This document shows, in pieces, positions 44,271-52,487 of a stretch of DNA of 64,000 nucleotides. The stretch lies in NCBI RefSeq assembly GCF_037969765.1, contig NZ_CP150207.1, forward strand, positions 5,215,501 through 5,279,500, written 5' to 3'. This DNA comes from Paenibacillus sp. FSL W8-0186. Lineage in GTDB: Bacteria; Bacillota; Bacilli; Paenibacillales; Paenibacillaceae. The notes beneath the pieces are model-generated. The model was given only the letters and a program-made list of their open reading frames with translations. It was not told the origin of the DNA and made no database searches. Position 1 is the stretch's first letter; each line of letters opens with the position of its first letter. The position numbers were made by a program, and so were the translations under genes.

Positions 44271-46027
44271 GGGAAAAGTATTTCATCAAGCATCTGGCAA
44301 CCTTCCTTATACCGCTGCTTGTTCCGATCGTCATTTTCGGCGCCTTGTCAACGGTGACTTCGCAGCATGACATCAAGGCAGATATTAATCAGAACAGCAG
44401 CTTTCTGCTGCAGCAGTCGCAGACCCAGCTGGAGATGATTCTTAATGAGCTGGATACGCTGTATTTGGCGCTCTATGACAATAAAGAAATTTTTAACGAG
44501 TTGTCCGCTGTGCTGGTCAATCCGTACTATACCTACGAGAGCTCAACGTCCAACCGGATCATCTCCAGCTTCTTGAATGCTTTTACCAGCTCCAAGCCTT
44601 ATATTCAATCCTTCTATCTATATGTCGATAATCCGAACCAGCGCTTCCTCTCCTCCGTCGACGGCCTGGTGACGCTGGATCATTATTACGATACGGCCTG
44701 GTATGAGCAGTTCATGGCCTACAGTGGACCGCCTACAAAGTGGACTGTGCGGAGGAATATCCGCTTCTATGATTTCGAGACGAATCCTACGGCAATCGTG
44801 ACGTTCTATAACGTACTGGTGCCGCAGAAGATCGGGATTATTCTCAACATCCGCCCGAAATACATCGAGAGCATTCTCGATGACATTACAACTTATGAGG
44901 GGCAGCAGCTGCTTGTGCTCGATGAAGAGAACAACGTAATCTTCTCCAACCACCACGGGGACTTGTTTCAGGATAAGGACATCGAGTGGATCGCAGGGCA
45001 ATCCTCGGCGTTCTTCGATATGAAGACCTCGCAGGGGCTGGTCAATATCACCAAAGTCGAGTCGGAGCGCTACAAATGGAAATATGTATCGGCAATTCCC
45101 CATTCCGAGCTGTACAAGACCCCGACGCGCATTTTCAAATACACGGTGCTCTTTGTGGCGATAGCGGTGGTGTGCGGACTGATTCTTACATATTACGTCG
45201 TTAGCCGCAATTACAAGCAGCTGAGAATGATCCGGATGCTGATCAAATCGGCTGAGGATCGCCATGTGCCCTTGAAGCCGCCGGGGAAAGTCAGGGACGA
45301 GTACTCCTATATTCTGCACAATATGATTACGCATTTTATTGAGCACCGGTATATCCGAACCCAGCTTCTGGAGAAAAAATACCGGCTGCAGTTCATGGAG
45401 CTGCTCGCCCTGCAGTCGCAAATCAACCCGCATTTCCTTTATAACACCCTGCACTCGGTGTATTGGGAATCGGTCGCCTTGACGGGCAAACCTAACAAAG
45501 CAAGCGAAATGATCGAGGATCTATCCGATATCCTCTCCTACTCCTTCAGCGAACCGACAAAATCAGTCACCTGGAAGGAGGAAATCGCCAATGCCGTCAG
45601 CTATGTCAATATTCAGAAGAAGCGATATAAAGATAAGTTCGACGTCATCTTTGAGTATGAGGAGGAGATTACACAGCTGTTTACGATGAAGCTGCTCCTG
45701 CAGCCGCTTCTTGAGAACAGCATCTACCACGGCATTAAAGAGAAGGATGGTCCCGGATTGATCAAGGTGAAGCTTATCCGTCAGCAAGAGCGGCTGCGCA
45801 TCACTGTTATCGACAACGGCATTGGCATCGAACCTGAAGCGTTAGCAGAAATCCGGAGCCGGCTCGATTCGGACGAGGAGCGAACGAAGCATGTCGGCAT
45901 GTTTAATACGAACAAGAGGCTGAAGCTGATGTACAACCATATGTACAGCTTCCGGATTCGCAGCAAGCCGGGCCTTGGCACCATGGTTGAAATGATTCTC
46001 CCTGTACAGGAAGTGCGGCATGACTGA
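44267..46027 (+). CDS. sensor histidine kinase (YesM-like)
   Basis: A 586-residue membrane kinase. An N-terminal helix (about 10-30) and a second (about 293-313) flank a ~260-residue extracellular sensor of Cache type (SFYLYVDNPNQRF...WYEQFMAYSGPP). A poorly conserved HAMP region follows. The HisKA_7TM/His_kinase box has the phospho-acceptor in LQSQINPHFLYNTLHSVYW, and the ATPase domain has LLLQPLLENSIYHGIK, IDNGIGI and GMFNTNKRLKLMY. YesM kinases respond to extracellular sugars or to a binding protein. Together with the regulator gene it should sense the sugar imported by the divergent ABC system. Confidence 0.9.
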   Translation: MREKYFIKHLATFLIPLLVPIVIFGALSTVTSQHDIKADINQNSSFLLQQSQTQLEMILNELDTLYLALYDNKEIFNELSAVLVNPYYTYESSTSNRIISSFLNAFTSSKPYIQSFYLYVDNPNQRFLSSVDGLVTLDHYYDTAWYEQFMAYSGPPTKWTVRRNIRFYDFETNPTAIVTFYNVLVPQKIGIILNIRPKYIESILDDITTYEGQQLLVLDEENNVIFSNHHGDLFQDKDIEWIAGQSSAFFDMKTSQGLVNITKVESERYKWKYVSAIPHSELYKTPTRIFKYTVLFVAIAVVCGLILTYYVVSRNYKQLRMIRMLIKSAEDRHVPLKPPGKVRDEYSYILHNMITHFIEHRYIRTQLLEKKYRLQFMELLALQSQINPHFLYNTLHSVYWESVALTGKPNKASEMIEDLSDILSYSFSEPTKSVTWKEEIANAVSYVNIQKKRYKDKFDVIFEYEEEITQLFTMKLLLQPLLENSIYHGIKEKDGPGLIKVKLIRQQERLRITVIDNGIGIEPEALAEIRSRLDSDEERTKHVGMFNTNKRLKLMYNHMYSFRIRSKPGLGTMVEMILPVQEVRHD

Positions 46028-46042
46028 TCATGCCGCACTTTG
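46011..46042 (+). terminator. rho-independent terminator overlapping the kinase stop codon
   Basis: Thirteen-base stem AAGTGCGGCATGA / TCATGCCGCACTT. The four-base loop contains the TGA stop (46025-46027), so the 5' arm encodes the last residues of the kinase. The T run is poor. Confidence 0.65.
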
Positions 46043-46126
46043 AATTGAACTGGGGCGTCGCTTTGTTTTTTGATTTTATTTGCACACTGTTTACGCATAT
46101 TGGGGCGTAAGTTCGTTCCCAAGGCC

Positions 46127-46951
46127 TTACACTTTGTTCTGCTTGCGGTACTGCAGCGGGGAACGCTTGGCAATCTGCTTGAACACCCTGCCGAAATGGG
46201 CAATGCTGTCAAAGCCGGTCTGCTCGGCGATAGCTGTTATTTTGTCCTCCGTCTCCTTCAGCAGCGTCTGGGCCTCGCGGATTCGCACGTAGTTCAAATA
46301 TTCGATCACCGTGAACCCTGTCGTTTGCTTGAAAATACGGCATAAATACGTCTCGCTAATGTAGAAATGCTCGGCGATGCCTTCCAGAGTCAGCCTCTCG
46401 GTGTAATGAGCATTCAAATACTCGAGAATGCGGTAGACCCTGCGCTGCTTCTCGCTAGACTCCGGAAGAACGGGCTCTGTAGCCTCCTCCCGCATGCGGC
46501 CGATCAGAATAAGCAGCTGAAGCAGCAGCGCCTGCAAATACGGCGTATAACCTGTAGCAGCTTCCCTTTGCTCTCGCAGCATATCCTGGAGAATATCGAC
46601 GATTCGTCCTTGCTCGTGCACGTCCGGCCGCAGCAGGAAGCTCTCTCCTTGAAACAGCGGCAGATCGCCGACGCCTAACCCCAGCAGCGGCTCCAGAAAT
46701 GAATCCTCAAAGTTGATCAATATCCGCTCATGCGTGGAGCGGCCTTTGCTCGTTGTCCGGTGCAGCTGGTTCTTGTTAATGAACAGCAGATCGCCGACCT
46801 GCAGGGCATATATCCGGTCGTTGACATAGTAATATCGTTCCCCGGCCAGCAAATAATAGATTTCGTAGCTGTCATGAAAATGGTCGGAATCCATATTGAA
46901 TGTTCCCGTCCGCTTGATCTGCTCGACATCAAAAAAAGGTACGATATTCAT
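46127..46951 (-). CDS. AraC family regulator with cupin sensor domain
   Basis: A 274-residue regulator. The N-terminal cupin (FHDSYEIYYLLAGERYYYVNDRIYALQVGDLLFINKNQLHRT) would bind a sugar or related ligand. The C-terminal AraC DNA-binding domain reads LTLEGIAEHFYISETYLCRIFKQTTGFTVIEYL and IAEQTGFDSIAHFGRVFKQIAKRSPLQYR. It is divergent from the oxidoreductase gene at 47082 across a 130-bp promoter region, and probably controls it. ATG 46951 with GAGGGA upstream. Confidence 0.9.
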   Translation of the reverse strand: MNIVPFFDVEQIKRTGTFNMDSDHFHDSYEIYYLLAGERYYYVNDRIYALQVGDLLFINKNQLHRTTSKGRSTHERILINFEDSFLEPLLGLGVGDLPLFQGESFLLRPDVHEQGRIVDILQDMLREQREAATGYTPYLQALLLQLLILIGRMREEATEPVLPESSEKQRRVYRILEYLNAHYTERLTLEGIAEHFYISETYLCRIFKQTTGFTVIEYLNYVRIREAQTLLKETEDKITAIAEQTGFDSIAHFGRVFKQIAKRSPLQYRKQNKV

Positions 46952-47081
46952 AGAACATCCCTCGCTGCAAATTTAGGATAATATATGCATACTTTTTAGT
47001 GAAATGACTAAGAAAAGCTTAGATTTTTGCATTTCATATACTATAAGATAGATTCAAACCAATGTAAATGGAGTGATCACC

Positions 47082-48368
47082 TTGTCCAAGAAGAAATATG
47101 TCATCGTAGGTGTCGGAGGCCGGGCTGAATTTTTCTATAGTGAGCTGATTACTACGTATAAGGAAACCTCGGAGCTGGTAGCCATTTGCGACGTCAACCA
47201 GACGAGAATGAACTACACGAACAAGCTGCTGAAGGACAAATACAACTATCATGAAGTACCCACATACAAAGCGGAAGACTTTGACCGGATGATCGAGGAA
47301 ACGAAGCCGGATTACGTACTGGTATGCACGATCGACCGAACGCATCATAAATACATCGTTCGGGCCATGGAACTGGGCTGCGACGTCATTTCCGAGAAGC
47401 CGATGACCGTGGACGAGGAGAAATGCCAGGAAATCTTCGACGCCATCGAACGGACGGGCCGTGATCTGCGCGTGACGTTTAACTACCGCTATGCTCCTCA
47501 TAATACGAAAATCCGCGAAGTCATTATGGACGGGACGCTGGGTGAAATTCTTTCCGTCAATTTCGAATGGCTGCTGAACACCCAGCACGGGGCCGACTAT
47601 TTCCGCAGATGGCATCGCGACAAACGCAACAGCGGCGGACTGCTCGTGCATAAATCTACGCACCATTTCGACCTGATGAACTTCTGGCTGGATTCCAAGC
47701 CGGATACCGTATTCGCCATGGGCGACCTGCGCTTCTACGGCAAGGAAAATGCCGAGAAACGCGGAGTGACCGAGTTCTATCAGCGCGCCTATGGCAGCAA
47801 AGCGGCTGAGAACGATCCTTTTGCCCTGCACCTCGACCGTAATGAGCACTTAAAGAGCTTGTACCTTGATGCCGAGCATGAGGACGGGTATCAGCGCGAC
47901 CAAAGCGTGTTCGGAGATAACATCAGCATCGAAGATACAATGAGTGTCATGGTGAAATACAAAAATAAAACCGTTATGAACTATTCCCTGAACGCCTACT
48001 TGCCGTGGGAAGGCTTCATTATCGTGTTCAACGGCACGAAAGGGCGCATGGAGGTACGGGTTACCGAGCAATCCTACGTCAATTCCGGCGGCAAGAAAGA
48101 AAATGAAGGCGCGCTGGAGGGCATGGACATCACGATCTATCCTCACTTTGCCGAGCCTTACAAAGTCCAGGTCGAACAGGCCTCCGGCGGCCACGGCGGC
48201 GGCGATCCGGTCATGCTGCGCGACATCTTCGACAAAAAGCAGGAGGACCGCTTCAACCGCGCTGCCTCCCATATCGACGGCGCCATGTCCATCATGACGG
48301 GTATTGCCGCCAACCGCTCGATCCGCACCGGTCAACCGGTGAAGATCGATGATTTGTTCAAAATATAG
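47082..48368 (+). CDS. Gfo/Idh/MocA family oxidoreductase, long type
   Basis: A 428-residue dehydrogenase. The Rossmann start is KYVIVGVGGRAEFFYSELI; the active-site segment reads DVISEKPMTVDEEKCQEI. A long C-terminal half contains HHFDLMNFWLDSKPDTVFAMGDLRFYGKENAEKRG. It is longer than the other three family members here (about 330-350) and probably acts on glycosides or uronides, but this is only family inference. A TTG at 47082 has GGAG eight bases upstream; the GTG at 47073 overlaps that site. Divergent from the AraC regulator. Confidence 0.85.
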   Translation: MSKKKYVIVGVGGRAEFFYSELITTYKETSELVAICDVNQTRMNYTNKLLKDKYNYHEVPTYKAEDFDRMIEETKPDYVLVCTIDRTHHKYIVRAMELGCDVISEKPMTVDEEKCQEIFDAIERTGRDLRVTFNYRYAPHNTKIREVIMDGTLGEILSVNFEWLLNTQHGADYFRRWHRDKRNSGGLLVHKSTHHFDLMNFWLDSKPDTVFAMGDLRFYGKENAEKRGVTEFYQRAYGSKAAENDPFALHLDRNEHLKSLYLDAEHEDGYQRDQSVFGDNISIEDTMSVMVKYKNKTVMNYSLNAYLPWEGFIIVFNGTKGRMEVRVTEQSYVNSGGKKENEGALEGMDITIYPHFAEPYKVQVEQASGGHGGGDPVMLRDIFDKKQEDRFNRAASHIDGAMSIMTGIAANRSIRTGQPVKIDDLFKI

Positions 48369-48379
48369 GCAGACAAAAG

Positions 48380-48413
48380 AGCCTTCGCTGCAGAGCACTG
48401 CGGCGAAGGCTTG
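48380..48413 (+). terminator. rho-independent terminator
   Basis: Stem AGCCTTCGC / GCGAAGGCT with inner GCA/TGC pairs and a TTGTTTATT tail, 11 bp past the oxidoreductase stop codon. Confidence 0.75.
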
Positions 48414-48456
48414 TTTATTGATTTATGACTATTCCTAGATGATCAGGGTCAGGCAA

Positions 48457-48646
48457 CTAGATGTACTTCATGCAGTTAGATCAATGGCCCTGGCTGCGTT
48501 AGAGGGTACTAACTGCAAAACCTACATTTAGTTTTAAGTTTTTTCGACGAATGAGCTCAATCCAGGCAAACTAGCTGCATGTTTTACATTTAGCGCAGGT
48601 GCTTTTTCACAGAAGTTCCTAACTAGCTGTATAAAATACATTTACC
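48457..48646. repeat. four-palindrome intergenic repeat, copy 2
   Basis: Units at 48457-48479, 48509-48531, 48571-48593 and 48624-48646, in the same orientation and spacing as copy 1 at 25179-25366, with roughly 80 percent identity by eye over ~215 bp, including flanks (TTGATTTATG...). Some differences preserve pairing, such as CTAACTGTA to CTAGCTGCA in unit 3. No open frame runs through either copy. Confidence 0.75.
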
Positions 48647-48663
48647 TAGTAAAACCGAGGGGA

Positions 48664-48735
48664 TAGCTACGTGCAGGAGTGTAGCTATGTGCAGGAGTGT
48701 AGCTATGTGCAGGAGTGTAGCTATGTGGGAGAGTG
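48664..48735. repeat. 18-bp tandem repeat, four units
   Basis: TAGCTA(C/T)GTGCAGGAGTG repeats at 48664, 48682 and 48700; a fourth, altered unit starts at 48718 and decayed copies continue to about 48790. It directly follows the four-palindrome element. Confidence 0.8.
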
Positions 48736-48870
48736 GCTATGCGCCGGGGTCTGGTTAGTGCAGGAGTGCGGCTATGCCGGGTGTAGCTGGTTCCTTATGA
48801 GTCTGTAAAATAGTTTGTGTAAACTCCTAAGCCCATTAAAGTGGAAGTAACAGAAAGATAGGGAGAACAC

Positions 48871-48969
48871 GTGGGACTTTGGTCAAAAGAACAACTGCGG
48901 GCTTTCATTAAGGAAAATCAGCTGGTTACTGCCCGGGAGGTTATGGGTGAAAGTGATCGGAAATCCTGA
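48871..48969 (+). pseudogene. truncated IS256-family transposase, N-terminal fragment
   Basis: GTG 48871 with GGGAG upstream opens a 32-codon frame beginning GLWSKEQLRAFIKENQLV, which resembles the N-terminus of IS256-type transposases. It leaves the family after about residue 24 and stops at 48967. The DDE catalytic core is absent, so it is inactive. Confidence 0.65.
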
Positions 48970-48988
48970 TGGTCGTGAGCTGCAAATT

Positions 48989-49172
48989 CTAACGGTTGTG
49001 AGTGACGTTATTTGGGCAAAAGTGGGGTTTAACAAAATGTAACGGTTGCCATCGAGCCTATTTACGGTTTTTCGTAGGCAGAGGGGCTATTTCGTCCAAA
49101 TAAGCGCTCATACAACCGTTAGAAAAGAATCCCCCTCTTTTAGGGACGATTAAGCGCGATGACAACCGTTAG
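48989..49172. repeat. four-unit direct/inverted repeat element, copy B
   Basis: Direct units at 48989-49013 and 49040-49063 (TAACGGTTGTGAGTGACGTT and relatives) and inverted units at 49098-49122 and 49148-49172 (ending ACAACCGTTAG). The period is 50 bp in both pairs and the total span of 184 bp equals copy A (12072-12255). It lies inside the IS256 relic. Confidence 0.75.
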
Positions 49173-49593
49173 CGTAGCCTCTTCAGCCTCTTCCAAACAG
49201 GTCGCTCGTACGAGGCTAACACGTTGGTCACTAAGTGTTCCATACCATCTATATTCGGAGTGCCGTGCGATGATAGGATACTCCCCGGGACCGAAGGGCA
49301 GATCATCGGTCGTATTACTGACTGCTTGAATACTAGTTTCTCATCGTACGACAATACTAGGTCGAGTCCAAAACTGGGAACAGATGCTGCTGAAGTTCTC
49401 CGTCTTTTTCCCGGAACGCATCGGTCAACCATTTACGTTAAGCAGGCTAATCCCCCCGGGGGATTACTTGAAATGAGTTTACACAAAAATTTAGACAGAT
49501 CTTCCTTTTTCCTTTTGAGCATAATTGACGTATTTGATCGCTGAATTTTATATAGCAGCAAGTCGCCCAACCCAGCAAACATCACTAGCCTCG

Positions 49594-49629
49594 GCAAAAA
49601 GCATAAACCCTCCAAACCGTTGGAGGGTT
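49594..49629 (-). terminator. rho-independent terminator of the siderophore operon
   Basis: Ten-base stem AACCCTCCAA / TTGGAGGGTT with an ACCG loop; on the minus strand a CTTTTTG tail follows after four bases. It is about 115 bp past the last stop codon. Confidence 0.7.
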
Positions 49630-49689
49630 CTGCATTAAATTCTACTTCCACTAGCATGCAACTTTCATTCAATTTCTTTCCGTTCAACT

Positions 49690-49744
49690 CTACTCTAAAC
49701 CTACTCGATATCTACTCTAGACCTACCCTCGATCTACTCCGTCT
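49690..49744. repeat. 11-bp tandem repeat, five units
   Basis: CTAC(T/C)C begins at 49690, 49701, 49712, 49723 and 49734, an exact 11-bp period; the rest of each unit varies (TAAAC, GATAT, TAGAC). It abuts the stop codon of the binding-protein gene, in the 3' untranslated part of the operon transcript. Confidence 0.65.
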
Positions 49745-50740
49745 CTATTTGATGCCTTCTTGCACTTCTTTGGCCATTTCCGGTACGGAGATCAATCCGC
49801 CGCCGGACAGGTACCAGTAGCTGGCATCAAGATAGATGATTTTGCCGTTCTTGTAGGCGTTCGTCTTCTTCACCAGGTCGTTCTCGATCAGCTTGGATGC
49901 CGGCTCTGCCTCCTGGCCTCCTTCGCTAACTACAGCGTCGCGGTCAATGACGAACAGATAATCCGGATTCTTCTCCGTTATAAATTCGAAAGAGATGCTT
50001 TGTCCATGCGTAGATACCTCAATCGTATCGTCTGCAGGCGCGATACCGAACTCATCGTGAATAATGCCGAAGCGGGAGCCTGGTCCATACGCGCTCACTT
50101 TGCCGCCCGTCGTCAAAATAACAAGTCCCTTGCCTTCACTTGCAGCCGCTTGATCGTTGATGGCTTTAACGGAATCCTCGATGGCTCCCCATTCCTGACC
50201 CACTTCAGCTTCTTTGCCGAATATTTGGCCCAGGATATCCAGGTTCTCCTTCATGGATTCCAAATACTTCGCATTGTCGATGCCCAGGTAAACCGTTGGA
50301 GCAATTTGACTCAATTCATCATAAGCTTCCGCCGTACGTCCGGAAATAAAGATTACTCCCGGCTTCATTGCGTTCAGCTTCTCGAAATCCGGCTCTTTCA
50401 ATGTGCCGACATTGGTATATTTGGAGTCTTCATATTTCTTCAGGTGAGGCGGCAGATTGGATTGCGGCACTCCAGTCACTTCTACACCCAGCTTGTCGAG
50501 TGATTCCAGCGTACCGTAGTCGAACACAGCGATATTGCCCGGATTCTTCTTCAGCGTTGTCGTTCCAAGCTGATGTGTAATCGACAGCTCTTCATTCTCG
50601 GCAGGAGCTTCCGCCGCTGGAGCCGATGTTTCAGGCGAATTGCCGGCATTTCCCGCAGTATTTCCTTTATTCGCGCCGCAAGCTGCCAGTACGAATACTA
50701 AAAACAAAGACATAACCAGTAAGGATAATTTCTTGTTCAC
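49745..50740 (-). CDS. yclQ: siderophore-binding lipoprotein (YclQ-like)
   Basis: A 331-residue lipoprotein with lipobox FVLAACGAN (Cys about residue 21) and a Pro/Ala/Glu tether. The periplasmic-binding-protein fold of the FatB/YclQ class follows (NIAVFDYGTLESLDKLGVEVTGVPQ, PGVIFISGRTAEAYDELSQIAPTVYLG). It captures a catecholate-type ferric siderophore; B. subtilis YclNOPQ imports petrobactin. GTG start at 50740 with GAGGTGA upstream. Last gene of yclNOPQ. Confidence 0.85.
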   Translation of the reverse strand: MNKKLSLLVMSLFLVFVLAACGANKGNTAGNAGNSPETSAPAAEAPAENEELSITHQLGTTTLKKNPGNIAVFDYGTLESLDKLGVEVTGVPQSNLPPHLKKYEDSKYTNVGTLKEPDFEKLNAMKPGVIFISGRTAEAYDELSQIAPTVYLGIDNAKYLESMKENLDILGQIFGKEAEVGQEWGAIEDSVKAINDQAAASEGKGLVILTTGGKVSAYGPGSRFGIIHDEFGIAPADDTIEVSTHGQSISFEFITEKNPDYLFVIDRDAVVSEGGQEAEPASKLIENDLVKKTNAYKNGKIIYLDASYWYLSGGGLISVPEMAKEVQEGIK

Positions 50741-50784
50741 TTCAAATTCACCTCATTATTATATTCGCGATGGCTGCCCATCTG

Positions 50785-51543
50785 TTATGTGAAATAGACG
50801 CAAATCTTATTGCCTCCGATCGTTTCGATCGGAATGTCCATGTCATATACTTCCCTAAGCACATCTTGATCCATGATTTCGTCGGTCGTCCCCTCTTTGA
50901 CGATTCTTCCGTCCTTTAGAGCCACGATATAATCCGAATAACAGGACGCAAAGTTGATATCATGGATGACAAGCACAACCGTCTTGCCCAGTTCATCCAC
51001 GAGCCGGCGCAGCACCTTCATGATCTGCACGGAATGCTTCATGTCCAAATTGTTGAGCGGTTCATCCAACAGGACGTATTCGGTATTCTGGGCGATAACC
51101 ATGGCGATGAACGCCCGCTGCTTCTGGCCCCCGCTGAGCTCATCCAGGTATTTGTCTCTCATCGGTTCAAGATCCATGTAGGCGATAGCCTCATCGACGT
51201 ATTTCACGTCCTCCTTCGTCAGCTTCCCTTGCGAATAAGGGAACCGTCCGAAGCTGACCAAATCCTTGACCGTAAGCCGAATATTGATATGGTTCGATTG
51301 CTTCAAAATCGAAATTTTCTTCGCCAGCTCATTGCTTTTCCAGCTGCCGATTTCCTGGCCGTCGATGACGACCTCACCCTCATCCTTCGTAATTAACCGG
51401 CTGATCATCGACATCAGCGTGCTCTTGCCGGCTCCGTTCGGGCCGATAAACGAGGTGATTTTCCCTGGGGCGATGTCGACGGATACGTTGTCGACCACCT
51501 TTTTGCCGCCGTATTTCTTTGATACTCCCCTGACCTTTACCAC
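50785..51543 (-). CDS. yclP: ferric siderophore ABC transporter ATPase (YclP-like)
   Basis: A 252-residue FecE-type ATPase: Walker A GPNGAGKST, Q-loop ILKQSNHINIRLTVKDLV, signature LSGGQKQRAFIA and Walker B YVLLDEPLNNLD. Its start overlaps the preceding permease gene by 7 bases. It energises siderophore uptake through the two permeases. Confidence 0.9.
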   Translation of the reverse strand: MVKVRGVSKKYGGKKVVDNVSVDIAPGKITSFIGPNGAGKSTLMSMISRLITKDEGEVVIDGQEIGSWKSNELAKKISILKQSNHINIRLTVKDLVSFGRFPYSQGKLTKEDVKYVDEAIAYMDLEPMRDKYLDELSGGQKQRAFIAMVIAQNTEYVLLDEPLNNLDMKHSVQIMKVLRRLVDELGKTVVLVIHDINFASCYSDYIVALKDGRIVKEGTTDEIMDQDVLREVYDMDIPIETIGGNKICVYFT

Positions 51544-52487
51544 GATTTGTTCTCCTTCAGCAGTAGATAGATAAAGTACACCCCACCAATAAAGTTAATG
51601 ATGACGCTTAGTGAGGTGGAGAAAGTAAACACTCTTTCCACAACCAGCTGCCCGCCGACAAGGGCGATAATGCTAATTAAGGATGCCCCGGCAATCAACT
51701 GCCTGTGACGGTAAGTGTTCAGAAATTGATACGCCACGTTGGCCACGAGCAGCCCAAGGAAGGTAATCGGTCCAACCAGCGCCGTCGAAATGGAAATGAG
51801 AATCGCCACAACAATCAGCATCCGCTTCACAACATAATCGTAGCTGATTCCCAAGTTGACGGCGTGGTCCCGGCCCAAGGCCAGAACGTCCAGATATTTA
51901 TTGAATCTGGCAAAATAAATCCCGGTCAGGAACACCCCAGCCAAAGCGATCAGTAAAATGTCCGAATTGATGTTGTTGAAGCTGGCGAACATTTTATCCT
52001 TAACGATCAAAAATTCGTTAGGATCAATCAGCTTCTGCATAAAAGACGACAAGCTGGAGAAAAACGTGCCAAAGATCAAACCGATCAGCAGCAGATAATA
52101 AATGTTCCGGCCTTCCCTTCGGAAGAGCATCTGGTACAAGAGCAGCGCGAACAGCACCATGAATCCTACAGCCATAACGAATTGCAGGTTCTTGCTCATC
52201 AGCGTCAGCGCCGTAGAGCCGAATACAAACACGATAATGGTCTGCAGAAGCATATACAATGAATCCAGGCCGATAATGCTCGGCGTAAGGATGCGGTTGT
52301 TCGTAATCGTCTGGAACACAACTGTGGAAAACGCTATGGCCGTTCCTGTGAGGAGGATGGCGATCAGCTTCTTGCCTCGTTTGGGGAGGATATAGTCCCA
52401 ATGGCCGCCTGCATCAACCGTCATGAATAACACGGCAAGCACGATTGCGAGAATGGCCAAGGCTGCTATTTTTGTTCTAATGCTCAT
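51537..52487 (-). CDS. yclO: ferric siderophore ABC transporter permease (YclO-like)
   Basis: A 316-residue FecCD-family permease with about nine helices. ALGRDHAVNLGISYDYVVKRMLIVVAILISISTALVGPITFLGLLVANVAY is the conserved FecCD block that contacts the ATPase. It overlaps yclN by 11 bases and yclP by 7. Confidence 0.9.
   Translation of the reverse strand: MSIRTKIAALAILAIVLAVLFMTVDAGGHWDYILPKRGKKLIAILLTGTAIAFSTVVFQTITNNRILTPSIIGLDSLYMLLQTIIVFVFGSTALTLMSKNLQFVMAVGFMVLFALLLYQMLFRREGRNIYYLLLIGLIFGTFFSSLSSFMQKLIDPNEFLIVKDKMFASFNNINSDILLIALAGVFLTGIYFARFNKYLDVLALGRDHAVNLGISYDYVVKRMLIVVAILISISTALVGPITFLGLLVANVAYQFLNTYRHRQLIAGASLISIIALVGGQLVVERVFTFSTSLSVIINFIGGVYFIYLLLKENKSW

Larger units (their letters stand above)
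48799..49501 (+). mobile_element. IS256-type insertion sequence relic
   Basis: Terminal inverted repeats at 48799-48826 and 49475-49501 share the inner block TTTGTGTAAACTC exactly, and GA(G)TCTGT at the tips. They are flanked by TTCCTTAT (48791-48798) and TTCCTTTT (49502-49509), an 8-bp target duplication with one change, as made by IS256-family elements. The element is ~700 bp, about half of normal. Only the first ~30 codons of the transposase remain; the interior holds repeat copy B and a stretch without recognisable coding content. Two open frames in 49169-49544 on either strand are unassigned. Confidence 0.7.

Noticed and set aside
48664..48735. 18-bp repeat as a coding repeat (six codons per unit)
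   Set aside because: The period is a multiple of three, but no start codon with ribosome site or continuing frame surrounds it.
49169..49544. Overlapping open frames on both strands inside the IS relic (87 and 106 codons)
   Set aside because: No ribosome site, no match to transposase motifs that I recognise; probably degenerate filler, so no CDS is called.
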